From Aporrectodea caliginosa (lineage: Eukaryota; Annelida; Clitellata; Crassiclitellata; Lumbricidae): a stretch of DNA of 64,000 nt. The stretch is from NCBI GenBank assembly GCA_020284085.1, contig JACEVL010000163.1:336001-400000 (forward strand), written 5' to 3'. Below the pieces are notes generated by a model, which saw nothing but the letters and a program-made list of their open reading frames with translations, did not search any database and was not told the DNA's origin. Numbering within the stretch: position 1 is the first letter of the stretch; every line of letters starts with the position of its first letter. This document shows positions 22,081 through 34,057 of the stretch, in pieces. The position numbers were made by a program, and so were the translations under genes.

Positions 22081-22625
22081 ATTAGATATACGCAGACAGT
22101 GGCAGAGACGGAGGCGTAGACACTGAAAGAGACAAAAACAAAGGTAGATGCAGACAGAGGCAGAGACAGAGACGAAGAAAGAGACAATGATAGAGGAATA
22201 GACAGATATCTAGACAGACAGAGACGGAGGCTGAAGAAGAGATGCTGACAGAAATAGAGGCACACAGAGAAAGAGGGAGACAGACAGACAGAGGCAGAGA
22301 CAGAGACAGGTCCAGAAGCTGAAGTAGATAGAAATGCTGGCAGAAATTAGAGGCACATAGAACAAGAGACATAGAGACAGAGAGATAGAGAGATAGAAAG
22401 TGACAGAGAGAGACAGAGAGCCAGAGAGAGAGACAGATAGACAGACAGAGACAGACAGAGACAGAGACATCTCTCTGATTTAGTGCTCCATGTAGATTCT
22501 CTAATTTCCTGGTTTTATACAGACTTAAAGAAACTAACAGAGACAGAGGCAGAGGCAGACAAATCCAGATAGAGAGAAAGATAAAAAAAGAGAAAGAGAT
22601 GGATACGGAGACAAACATAGGACTC
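22081..22625 (+). repeat. Degenerate GACAGA-rich tract
   Basis: About 540 bases of degenerate GACAGAG/GAGACAGA words with two unique islands, the longer at 22470-22525. Related hexamer tracts occur at 31.5, 37.4, 46.4, 51.7, 58.1 and 60.6 kb. Minus-strand Ser/Leu/Cys frames are artefacts. Confidence 0.85.
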
Positions 22626-22847
22626 GGCAGCAGGCAGATGCCCAGAGTATCTCGCGATGTATGACATAGATGACCTGAATAGCCATACTGATAAGAGGTC
22701 AGCAATGTCATCAATTTGATTTCCTGTTCCACACAGGCGCTAAATAAATGCCATGCGGTCCCTCTGTTCAAACTATATATCATTTCCATGGTCTACGTCT
22801 TGCATATGTACAGTACAAGCATCTGTCAGTCCGTATGTCCATCATCT

Positions 22848-23104
22848 GTCCATCCATCCATCCATCCATCCATCCATCCATCCATCCATCCATCCATCCA
22901 TCCATCCATCCATCCATCCATCCATCCATCCATCCATCCATCCATCCATCCATCCATCCATCCATCCATCCATCCATCCATCCATCCATCCATCCATCCA
23001 TCCATCCATCCATCCATCCATCCATCCATCCATCCATCCATCCATCCATCCATCCATCCATCCATCCATCCATCCATCCATCCATCCATCCATCCATCCA
23101 TCCA
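22848..23104 (+). repeat. (CCAT)n tetranucleotide array
   Basis: About 64 uninterrupted CCAT units, followed by decayed CCAT/CCGT/CCTT words to about 23310. Frames read HPSI on one strand and MDGW on the other; neither is a protein. Confidence 0.98.
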
Positions 23105-23866
23105 TTAAATCTATCCATTCATCCGTCCATCAATTCATTCCTCCCTCCTACTTCCCTCCTTCCATCCGTCCCCATCCATACATCCGTCCATCACACCATC
23201 CATTTAAACAACTTTCCCTCCCTACGTCCGTCCGTCAATCTATCCATTCATCCTCCATCAATTCATCCCTCCTTCCCCTGTTCTGTCCCCATCATACATC
23301 CGTCCTTACATCCATTGAGATCCGTGATCCCGACCTCTAACGTAGTTAACCAGAGATAAGACTTTGCTTTTGTTACGTATAATTATTTAACAAACAGTTC
23401 AATTACCACTGTACTTCAAAGTGCAACATAAAATGATATTTGCGCGCGAATCTTTCAAAGACATTTGCAACGCGAGTATCAACTGAGTACGCAGCAGACT
23501 ATAATTCCCGCCATATTATTTTGCGTACTCTTAACAATGCATTTGGGACCGCCTTTATAGGTTCTTTCCGGCCGCAACTGTAGTTCAGATTGCCCTAGAA
23601 CGGTTCGCGACTCACCACAGCATAGGGCCTACTAAAGAACCTGCGTGCGACCGCCCACGTGATAGATAACGCGCCAGCCGAGATATACAACCCAATCAAA
23701 CGTTCAATGTGTGCCCACTAGACACATCAAAGTGTCTGACGCGCGTGATCATTGCAGAGCAGATGGGGTGCACCCATTAACCGCAAGCACGTGATCAACG
23801 CAAGCACAAACCAACCAACAACCCGATGGATCATATTGAAAGTGGTATGTCGTTGACAATTGTCGG
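23105..23866. other. Decayed CCAT flank and anonymous sequence
   Basis: 23105-23310 is degenerate CCAT-type DNA. 23311-23866 is unique, moderately GC-rich, without a gene I can support. Confidence 0.5.
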
Positions 23867-24364
23867 AAGGGGTGACCGAATTTTGATCCGCAAATCGGTT
23901 TTCGCCGGATTTTGCCCTAGACCGATTAATCGGAATCGGCGAATCCCTGGACTACCGATATAAATGCCGAAAGATGTAATATTTTTGACCAAAAAACAAT
24001 CTCTTTTTTCATTAATATAAAAATTGTATTGGAGGACATTTCTAATTTTCTATTTTATTTACTTATTTTCAAATTCAATGAATATCATAAATTAAATAAA
24101 TAAAAAAAATACGAATTATTATAAGTTAATAAAAAAATGAAAGTATTTAATAATTGATCATAAAACAAGTCAACTGTCTGGCACTAAAAATAGATACATG
24201 ACATTGTAAAAATTACTAACTTAGTGCTTTAGAACCAAATAAAAATTAATATAAAATAAAAATAAATATTGCCAATTTTTCGGATCGAATCCAGAATCGG
24301 CAGAAAAGCAGACCAAATATCTGGAAAAATAAATCGGCAGAATAATGCGAATCGGTCTAACCCT
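23867..24364. mobile_element. Candidate ~500-bp non-autonomous DNA element
   Basis: The left end (GGGGTGACCGAATTTTG) and the right end read in reverse (AGGGTTAGACCGATTCG) are imperfect inverted repeats. Subterminal palindromes such as ACCGATTAATCGG and repeated AATCGGC / GCCGATTT words lie inside both ends, and the centre is AT-rich and noncoding. No clear target duplication was found, so class and exact ends are uncertain. Confidence 0.4.
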
Positions 24365-25175
24365 TAACTTTCGGTGTCACTAAGCAAGAGGTTTATTTAA
24401 GACAGGGATGCATTGGTTGCTAGCAAACACTACAATTACTTTATTAGCTGTATCATTATTAAACCAGAACAAATACATCTCTAGAGCGTGATTTGTTATA
24501 ATTAGCTTACCCAAGGTAGCTTTGATCCCCTGGCAACTGTGATATGTCCGAAGATTAGAAGTAAAATTTATTTGTACCATAGGTATATATAATCCCTCAG
24601 GATTTAAAATAGTTCTCCAGAAAATACAAAAATCTCAATTAATCAAGATCAGACGGAACAAAAGTGAAAAGGAAGACAATGGAGCTATATCGGAGAGTTT
24701 TATTATTATCTATAAATAATATTACTTTTTTCCAGAGATAAGCATAATCCTTCAGGAGGCATGTTAAAAAATTATTCTCCATCTTTATTCTATAGGAAGC
24801 TAGTGCACATTTTGCAGTATATGAGTGTTGGGTTGGAATTTGATGATTTTCGTTATAGCATTGCCAAACAGCTCTGTTGCATTTGTGCTGTGGACAGATT
24901 TGTCTTTGTGGCCCTGTTTCAAATACAAGTTACAGTAATCACGAGGGACTAGAACTAGGGTGTTCCATGCAGGCACATGTCGTAACCATGACGACCATAA
25001 TATAACCATCAAAGATCAAGATCTTGATCTATGGTGAACGTGATCGTCGGGCATATTGCTGTGAATTGAAATTTTGAGTCTGCTGTTTCCGCTTTGTATA
25101 CCTGAATGAAAGCGTAATTTATATCGCAACTCTTTCAGCCTGTCTTTCTGACATATAGTCCATCATTTGTCCTCG
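24365..25175. other. Anonymous AT-rich sequence
   Basis: Short frames on both strands have ordinary composition but no recognisable motif. Nothing supported. Confidence 0.5.
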
Positions 25176-25416
25176 TAATCGTTGTCATCATCGTCGTAAT
25201 CTTCGTCGTCGTCATCGTTGCAATCAATTATGAGCATCACCGTCTTACCACAATCAATAACTACAGCAACATTATTATCATCAATCCTTGTCAACACCAT
25301 AGTCGTCGTCATCATCATCATTGTCATCATCATCATTACCATCGTTAATATACATGTTGATGTTGAAGATCATTGCCAGCGTGATCATTAACTCCATAAT
25401 TAGCTTAATAATCATC

Positions 25417-25449
<33 letters not shown>

Positions 25450-25475
25450 GTCGTCGTCGTCATTGTCGTCATTAA
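25176..25475 (+). repeat. Degenerate (ATC/GTC)n triplet tract
   Basis: CATCATCATC and CGTCGTC triplets in three clusters with unique DNA between; same class as 9846-10395. Confidence 0.85.
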
Positions 25476-25910
25476 TACTGTATGTCTTCGATAAAATGAG
25501 TTGGATTACTTGCCAATTATCGCCTCTTATCACCGATTTTCCTTCGGCGCTTTGTCGGCGATCTTCTTATGTGTCTTCTCTGTGCTTCTGTCTGTCTGTC
25601 TCTGTCTGCCTCCGTCTGTCTCCGTCTGCCTCGTTCCCGTTCATCGTTTTCGCTAACGAATTCCCCGCCGAACACGAATCGAAGAAGCGAATTGCCGACG
25701 GCAGCAGCGTTGGATATATCTGGTCAAGGAGTGTGGCTCCAAAAGCCCAGCACGTTCAGTTATAGCTGAGAGCCATGTCTACTAACACCTGATACTAGCA
25801 GCCTTTATTATAATCAAACGCACAGAAGGACACACTATACGGTTATTCAGAAGAGCCACAGTGGCCTATATAATTATGCAAGTGTCTTAGGCACTCTATC
25901 ATTCAAAGCA
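25476..25910. other. Anonymous sequence
   Basis: Includes a short CTGTCTGCCTC run at 25585-25635. No gene supported. Confidence 0.5.
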
Positions 25911-26497
25911 GACTGACTGACTGACTGACTGACTGACTGACTGACTGACTGACTGACTGACTGACTGACTGACTGACTGACTGACTGACTGACTGACTGA
26001 CTGACTGACTGACTGACTGACTGACTGACTGACTGACTGACTCACTCACTCACTCACTCACTCACTCACTCACTCACTCACTGACTCACTCACTCACTCA
26101 CTCACTCACTCACTCACTCACTCACTCACTCACTCACTCACTCACTCACTCACTCACTCACTCACTCACTCACTCACTCACTCACTCACTCACTCACTCA
26201 CTCACTCACTCACTCACTCACTCACTCACTCACTCACTCACTCACTCACTCACTCACTCACTCACTCACTCACTCACTCACTCACTCACTCACTCCTCAC
26301 TCACTCACTCACTCACTCACTCACTCACTCACTCACTCACTCACTCACTCACTCACTCACCTCACTCACTCACTCACTCACTCACTCACTCACTCACTCA
26401 CTCACTCACTCACTCACTCACTCACTCACTCACTCACTCACTCACTCACTCACTCACTCACTCACTCACTCACTCACTCACTCACTCACTCACTCAC
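25911..26497 (+). repeat. 587-bp (CTGA)n-(CTCA)n array
   Basis: About 33 CTGA units (25911-26041) change abruptly to about 114 CTCA units (26041-26497), with one isolated CTGA at 26081-26084. Single-base slips (CTCCTCAC near 26293 and ACCTCAC near 26358) shift the register. The longest tetranucleotide tract in the window. Confidence 0.98.
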
Positions 26498-27290
26498 TGA
26501 TTGCATGACTGACTGGCTTAATTACATAAGTTTTTAATTACTTAATTATTACCCTGTAGACAGTCAGATGTCTGTTTCGTTTACAATTATTCACAAGGGA
26601 ATAATTCGCTTCTTGGCAGCGATGATTGTGTATTGTTAAGAGAAGCATTATATTGACGAGCCACACTAATTCTAAGAGTAGTGTCATGGCTTGGTTAGTG
26701 TTGAGTGGACGAGTGGCTGAATGGATGGATGGACGGCTGGGTTGGTCGGATGGGGGTGGATAGCAGGCCATGTACTCGTACTCCGATAATTGCATCTGCC
26801 GTCGAAAAAGAAGCTTCTTTGTCGAAAGGTTATCGATCGAGAAAACATACATACATACGTCGTACACATTTGGATGGTCCAAATTTACATGACAATTTTT
26901 TTTTATCTTCCACCCCTCCATCCAGTGCTCATCCAATAGAAATTTATTCCTGCAGAAATAGTTGGGATTGGATTACATTTAGGGTATACTCAATGCACTT
27001 CTTTATTGGTACTTGCGTGAATAAAGTCTATAATTATATGCACTAGGCCTATGTGATGTGAAGGCTTATTTAGTGTACTATGACTGTCAAGAAGGTTGTT
27101 TAATCATTTAGTATTAACTTATATGTAAGGAAACATGTGTGACTGATATTTGCTGATATGCTGTTTGTTCTTGCTTTTGACTTTAATATTGTGCTTACTT
27201 TGAGCTTTTTACGTGCTTTTAGCTTACTATAAGGGGGAATATGTGTGATTTCGTGGGTTTATAAGGAAAAGATGAAGAGATGGCCAGTTT
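26498..27290. other. Anonymous AT-rich sequence
   Basis: A short GATGGATGGACGG run at 26720-26735. Frames of up to 130 codons on both strands lack motifs. Confidence 0.5.
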
Positions 27291-28740
27291 GAACTAAGTT
27301 GTTTCTATGGAAACCTGTGCATCGTCTTCCCATGCTGAAGACGCAGCTGATTCTGACGTTTGAAGGAACTGTTTGTCGGAGTCTTTCCGTAGACACCCAA
27401 GCGGAGAAGGAGGAACAGCTTCGGATCCTTCAATCCTCTCATCGCACGATCGTACAAAGATCAGCGACCGTAATTCAGTTCAGATTATTACCCGCTTAGT
27501 TCAAGCTTCCCGGCAAAAAATATTAAAGAATACAGCATTAATCGGTCATCCATTTGGCGTTACCGTCTACTCTGTCGGGCTATACTGCCGCAGAGCTGAA
27601 GACTGAGTTCAACCCGGACAAACCACTGCCGCTTCACTTGGACAGGAAGCAAATGGAGGATCTGACTGGAGAAAAATTAACTGCCTATGATTGCATTGAG
27701 CAACTCCCGTGTGTTCAAAGTTGCTTTCTGAAACTAACCTGGCAATGGCTGATTACAGCGGTATGTCATTGGGGTGTCAAAGATCGAGTCAAAGATATTT
27801 GTTTTGAGACAACTTTGAGACAATACTACGAGGAAAACATTTTTATGATGAATGCTGTACTCCTATTGATTTTTGTGTTTGCCCCATGACTTTGTACACC
27901 GGAGTGCGACTCTTCTGCAGTCGGTTTAATAAAGAATATACTTACTTACTTACTTCCAGTAATGCGGGAGTGAAGTATATGGCGCATGAGTGCTGTTTGA
28001 AACCACTAGAGAGAAAGTTCTCTGTTTTGAGTGTCTGCGTCACATTCATGAGGTTCTTCAAGCGTTCAGCACCACGATGAGACTAACGATGATTGGTCAT
28101 GAGAATCTTTTGTTCAAGTGGCTCAAGACATTCTGGCCTACTGTTGTATTTACTGATTACAGACCTGAAGTTCCAGCCAAAGCAACTGCACTCTGCATTG
28201 TGTCCGTTGACATTATATCGATTTTGTGATCAATCCACTTGGACTGACAAATAACGTGACGATTACCATGAACTTCTGGATCTTATAGTCTGGTCTTCTT
28301 GTTGGTGGGGGTGTCCTTCAGAAAACCACATTATGCTCCATCGTGCATGACAAGAGTATACTGTATGCATCGCAAATCTTTTTCAGAGCTGCTGGCTTCA
28401 AATTGACAAAGCGAGAAATGTAAGATCTGGGGAATATCTTTGTATTCAGTATCGGTGCATGTATATTTTACACAGCCGTGGTTCCTGTCGTGCTTGCCAG
28501 CAGCAGCTCCCGCCAATGATTAACTGCAGCAGCTGTTGAAAAAGCTAACGGCAGCAGCTGAGAGTGCACCGAATAAGCTATTTTGGCAGTTTTGGTACCT
28601 ATGTGAGGAGCTGGTGGCACTTGCCTTCTTTGATAGGGACGTTGACACATACATGTAAGAGTTTTTGTATTTTTGTATTTCTGTTCTAGTCTTTGCTAAG
28701 TATGCTTAGTTTCTCTGTTCTGCTTTGTGCAAAATAAAGT
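27291..28740 (+). pseudogene. Unidentified fossil coding sequence, probably retroelement-derived
   Basis: Several plus-strand open segments in different frames have protein-like composition: KPLPLHLDRKQMEDLTGEKL (about 27617-27680), a VLCFECLRHIHEVLQ / NLLFKWLKTFWP segment (28015-28140), and LFWQFWYLCEELVALAFFDR near 28572-28634. They are broken by stops and by an inserted CTTA-tailed 3' end. The region closes with TGTGCAAAATAAAG and a TA run at about 28730-28752, like a retroelement poly-signal and tail. I do not recognise the protein and assign no function. Confidence 0.4.
27884..27957 (+). mobile_element. CTTA-tailed retroelement 3' end
   Basis: ACTTTGTACACCGGAGTGCG, then TTTAATAAAGAATATA and four CTTA units. 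The tail type matches the elements at 12.8 and 14.0 kb, and 42.4 kb has a similar AAATAAAGG-CTTA ending. It interrupts the fossil frame around it. Confidence 0.5.
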
Positions 28741-29054
28741 ATATATATATAACACATTTTACATTAATACCATTAACGTGATGCTATTTGTATTGAGAAC
28801 CGAAAACCCGTCAAGGTGAAAATAACAGCTTGATTGAGCGTATATCAATAATATTGACTAAACTTAGTGATTTTTGCATAAATTATTTAAACTAAGGAGA
28901 ATCCTTTGGGCTGGTGGCAGTGGTGGGAGGTTGAAATATTACAGTCGACAATTTTGAACCACCCTATTACTCATATACATGTACATGGATTCGAAATATC
29001 ACCAAGCATCGAATGGAAACTACACCATCATATCTACATAGGCTATATCATAGT
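28741..29054. other. Anonymous AT-rich sequence
   Basis: No feature recognised. Confidence 0.5.
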
Positions 29055-29161
29055 ATACGCTACTACAACCACTAGCACTACTACTGCTTTCACTGCTACC
29101 ACTGCTGCTTCCTTTCTGCTTCTGCTTCTGCTACTGCTACTGTTACTGCTACTGCTACTAT

Positions 29162-29200
<39 letters not shown>

Positions 29201-29201
29201 A

Positions 29202-29294
<93 letters not shown>

Positions 29295-29710
29295 TCTTCT
29301 TCTTCTCTTCTTCTTCTTCTTCTTCTTCTTTCTTCCTCCTCCTCCTCCTCTTCCTCTTCCTCTTCCTCTTCCTCTTCCTCTTCCTCTTCCTCTTCCTCTT
29401 CCTCTTCCTCTTCCTCTTCCTCTTCCTCTTCCTCTTCCTCTTCCTCTTCCTCTTCCTCTTCCTCTTCCTCTTCCTCTTCCTCTTCCTCTTCCTCTTCCTC
29501 TTCCTCTTCCTCTTCCTCTTCCTCTTCCTCTTCCTCTTCCTCTTCCTCTTCCTCTTCCTCTTCTTCTTCTTCTTCTTCTTCTTCTTCTTCTTCTTCTTCT
29601 TCTTCTTCTTCTTCTTCTTCTTCTTCTTCTTCTTCTACTTCTTCTTCTTCTTCTACTTCTAACACTAACACTAACACTAATACTAACACTAACACTAACA
29701 CTGACAATAA
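29055..29710 (+). repeat. Compound pyrimidine-rich triplet/hexamer array
   Basis: CTA/CTG triplets (29055-29289), then CTT, CCT and CTCTTC/TTCCTC hexamers (29290-29636), then CTA/CTT and AACACT units to about 29710. 29290-29636 contains no purine on the + strand. The 345-codon Leu/Pro frame and 205-codon poly-Glu frame over this region are translated repeat, not genes. Confidence 0.97.
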
Positions 29711-29819
29711 CACTTTCTATATGGCTATTATCTTTGCTTTTTAAAATGTTGCTCTATTATCATAGTAGAACTATTCTTAGCATGACGAAACTTCATTCGT
29801 TTACATGTGGCATATTATG

Positions 29820-29870
<51 letters not shown>

Positions 29871-29950
29871 CCCTAATATATTATATTGCTCATCATCAAA
29901 TATTCGTTTAATAGAAATTCAGGTTGACAAAACCGCAAACTGAAACAGAT
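29711..29950. other. AT-rich spacer with (TA)n
   Basis: A TA run of about 43 bases at 29826-29868; otherwise no feature recognised. Confidence 0.7.
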
Positions 29951-30187
29951 AATGACATGGTAGAGTTCGGTTAGTTATTGCTACTGCAGTGTAAACAGGT
30001 TGACTGTTACATAATAACAGATCAATAGCCGTAGTCTTATTCTTGGATTATGTCTTGAAGTCGTATTCGATGTCTCGTGTGTTTCCGATGTTTTGTCATC
30101 CGAGCCATCAGTAAGCGACGATCAGACCATGGAAGACAAGACGACGGCGGTAGAACACAGGCACGCTGAAGGACCGGCGGAATGAGA

Positions 30188-30296
30188 TGATGTGCCTGTC
30201 GCTTTTCAGACGCCGTTCGATGTTCCAGTTGCGCACATTCTTGCAACAATGTGCGCAACTGAACATTGAACGGCCTCTGAAAAGGGACAGGCATCA
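30188..30296. repeat. Long inverted repeat (snap-back), copy A
   Basis: Arms of about 48 bases face each other around a 7-base centre: CAGTTGCGCACATT then, after the loop, AATGTGCGCAACTG, extending outwards through GTTCGATGTTC/GAACATTGAAC to CCTGTC/GACAGG. It could be a MITE or a foldback remnant. Copy B (about 35825-35925) has lost part of the left arm. Confidence 0.8.
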
Positions 30297-30433
30297 TATA
30301 CGCACGCGGAAAAGGAAGCGGACAGAGGGAGAGATGGAAAGACAGGCATAGGTGCGTATGTTGTTCTGCTGCTCATGAATGCCTATACATTTAGCTACGT
30401 GGACCTATATACTGAATAGTTTTATAATATCCA

Positions 30434-31090
30434 TATTCATTCATTCATTCATTCATTCATTACTTGAATTTATATAGCGCCTCTTCAAGGGAACTACTCA
30501 GAGGCGCTCCTAACTACAGCGCGGCCAAATAGGACCATTTTAAGTTGAGGGAGGAATGTCTGAGAAGGGGGTTCTAGGAAGGAGCGGAGGACCAGAGGGC
30601 AGAGGGAGGCCATTCCAGGTCGAGGGGTCAACCACAGAGAACGCACGGCTGTGCTTGGTGGAGGTGCGAGCAAAAGGGACAGAGAGAAGAACATGCATGT
30701 TCAACCGAAAGGAGGGAGCGCGAGCCCCGTGCACTGAGGGTGGGGCTACAAAGCTCAGTAAGGTAGGTAGGAGCGAGGCCCAGCAGGCAGCGCCAAGTAA
30801 CTAAGGCAGCTGTCCTATACACGATTCGTTGCCTAAGAGGGAGCCAGTGAAGAATGTCGCGCATATAGCTGGAGATGTGGTCGAATTTGGGTATGCGGCT
30901 AATAAGGCGGGCTGCAGAGCGTAAAACGCGATATAGACAGTTCAGTCGGACAGCCGGGAGGTCAGCATAGAGAGCAGCAGTAGTCAAGTCTGATGGCTAC
31001 AAAAGAATGGACAAGGGTAGCAGAAGCAGTAGAACTTAGCGAGCCAGCGATACTGCGTATAGTTGGCGCAGCTGATAATAGCAAGCGCGG
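30434..31090 (-). pseudogene. LINE fragment 1 (CR1/L2-like RT C-terminus), copy A
   Basis: The minus strand reads LNCLYRVLRSAARLISRIPK, DILHWLPLRQRIVYRTA, LLGLAPTYLTELC and, after frameshifts, FSVVDPSTWNGLPLP and LKMVLFGRAVVRSASE. This is the C-terminal third of a CR1/L2-type reverse transcriptase, without the catalytic domain. A two-base deletion near 30970, relative to copy B, breaks the LDYCCSLYAG segment. The 3' end is CTTGAAGAGGCGCTATATAA followed by TTCAAGT and AATG units (30434-30462). Confidence 0.85.
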
Positions 31091-31094
31091 CTGA

Positions 31095-31387
31095 GAGAGT
31101 GAATGTGAGTGAATATTATATATATATATATATATATAGTGAATATATATATATATAGTGAATATATATATATATAGTGAATATATATATATATATAGCT
31201 AAGTGTATAAAAATTGTGTATTATATGTATGGATTATAGTTCATGTGTTGCTTCAGTGTTTGGATCTTTCTCTTATGCTTTTACTTCTCATGTTACTTTA
31301 GCTGCTGGTCTTTTGCTTCTGTGGACTTTTGCTTCGGATTCTGCTCTTAATGTTTCTTGTGTACTTGCTTTTGTAATTGTAATCGAA
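31095..31387. other. TA/GTGAATATA array and TTTTGCTTC-rich segment, copy A
   Basis: 31110-31200 is a TA array with three GTGAATATATATA interruptions. 31240-31380 is a degenerate GCTTCTNTT repeat that leaves a 60-codon open frame with membrane-like composition; the same word style recurs at 32680-32890, so I read it as repeat DNA. Confidence 0.6.
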
Positions 31388-32640
<1,253 letters not shown>

Positions 32641-33243
32641 TCCGCGGCGGTATATTGAGAAGCAGCGCAAGCAAGAACAGAACCCTACTTTTGTTGCTTC
32701 TCCGATTTTTGTGCTTTTTGTTTTTATTGCTTCTTTTTGTCTTGCTTCTGCTTTTGTTGCTTCTTCTCATGTTGCTCCTGCATGCCTATGTTGCTTTTGT
32801 TATATCTGGTGTTTTTGCTTCTCGTGTTTATCTTCTTGGCTTCTGTTGCCTAAGCCGATCTGTCGCTTCTGCCAATGCTTCCACTGTTGCATCATAAATG
32901 GCGGAAACAAAAATCCTATGAAACAGAGAAATCGACGGAATGCAGAGAGAAAAGCATGCAGTTGGCTCGGCGCTATAGAAGCCGGTGTATTAGTATATTC
33001 GATGCTTTTGAAAGGGTTGGTCTATACTTACAAGTTGTCTGTCTCTGCCAATGGTTACTCTCTCTCGATTCTTTCCCTCCATCCGCTAGAGAGCGCTCGC
33101 TAATGCATCCGTCAGCCGCCAATTTGTTCTCTTACCCTCCGCACTCCGATGTAGTTATTTCTCCGCTCGACGTCAGGGGCGCTGATGGCAGAAACCGCAT
33201 TTCGTGGCGACGACTGCATGAGACGCAGAATATATGTAATCTA
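32641..33243. other. TTGCTTCT-rich segment and unique end of copy A
   Basis: 32680-32890 is a degenerate GCTTCTNTT/TTGCTTC repeat leaving all forward frames open (up to 171 codons); composition and the match to 31240-31380 argue against coding. 32891-33243 is unique and carries no recognised gene. Confidence 0.6.
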
Positions 33244-33680
33244 CACTGTTAAAAATTTCCCGTAAAATAACGGTGAAAGGCCTGGCAACTCGGTTGCCAT
33301 GCCTTTCACCGTTATTTAACGGTCGCCCGTTATCTCATTTACGGCCGACCCGTTTTAATTTAACGGTGATTTTTCGTCTTTTTACGGCGATTCTCCGTAT
33401 TTTATACGGCAATTCAGCGTATTTTAACGATGAATGCCTGTTTTGTAACGGAGGTTTCACGGCGATTTACCGTTATCTTATGGTAAATGGCCTTCAACTA
33501 ACGGTTAATTCCTGTTTTTTAACGGCGAATCACCTTCAATTGACGGTTTATTTGTTCTGTATTTACGGTGAATCCCCTTCTATTAACGATATATTTACCT
33601 AAATTTCACCCCGGTTGCTAACGGCTAATTTGACTTATTTTACAAAGAATTACCGTTACCATTTCAAGGTTATTTCCCTT
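33244..33680 (+). repeat. Degenerate 21-bp minisatellite with leading hairpin
   Basis: Starts CACTGTTAAAAATTTCCCG directly at the end of duplication copy A. A 63-base hairpin (33260-33322) with arms AACGGTGAAAGGC / GCCTTTCACCGTT and an inner GGCAAC/GTTGCC stem follows. Then about 13 degenerate units beginning ACGG, mostly 21 bases and sometimes 22, run to about 33600, with weaker units to 33680. Because 21 is divisible by three, one frame stays open for 109 codons; that is not evidence of a gene. The CACTG start could be a DNA-transposon end. Confidence 0.8.
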
Positions 33681-34057
33681 ATTCTTACTGCTCCAAACCT
33701 TTCAGTAACATGCTAATACAGTAGGCTACACTAAACAGACAATGAATTAATTGAAAAACCCGATAAGCTCATAATCACAAGTTTAGGACAACATTACACA
33801 TGTTACAAACGAAGGTTTGGACTAACACCATAAAATCTTCACATCAAGCAAAATCAAGTGCCTGCATCATTGTAGATTATCATAATGCAGATTCCCGTGG
33901 ACAAAGTAACTCTTCACTCTCAATGCATGCCTTGTCATTTAATTGATCACAAGTGCATTATTTCATAAAGTCTTTATTTTAAACGAGACTAGTGAGCAAC
34001 TGAATTTAAAATTCACATTGAAGTACATGTGAAATTGCTGAGCCTTGCTCTGTGCTG
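33681..34057. other. Anonymous AT-rich sequence
   Basis: No feature recognised between the minisatellite and the LINE. Confidence 0.5.

Noticed and set aside
22748..23359. Frames rich in HPSI and MDGW repeats
   Set aside because: Pure CCAT microsatellite; all frames open by construction.
26041..26497. CRISPR-like regular array
   Set aside because: Units are 4 bases with no spacers. No array in the window has repeat-spacer alternation, and the DNA is eukaryotic.
29096..29713. 205-codon poly-Glu/Val frame on the minus strand and 345-codon Leu/Pro frame on the plus strand
   Set aside because: Both are translations of a triplet/hexamer pyrimidine array; no complexity, start context or conserved domain.
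33273..33602. 109-codon frame
   Set aside because: Created by the 21-base period of the minisatellite, a multiple of three.
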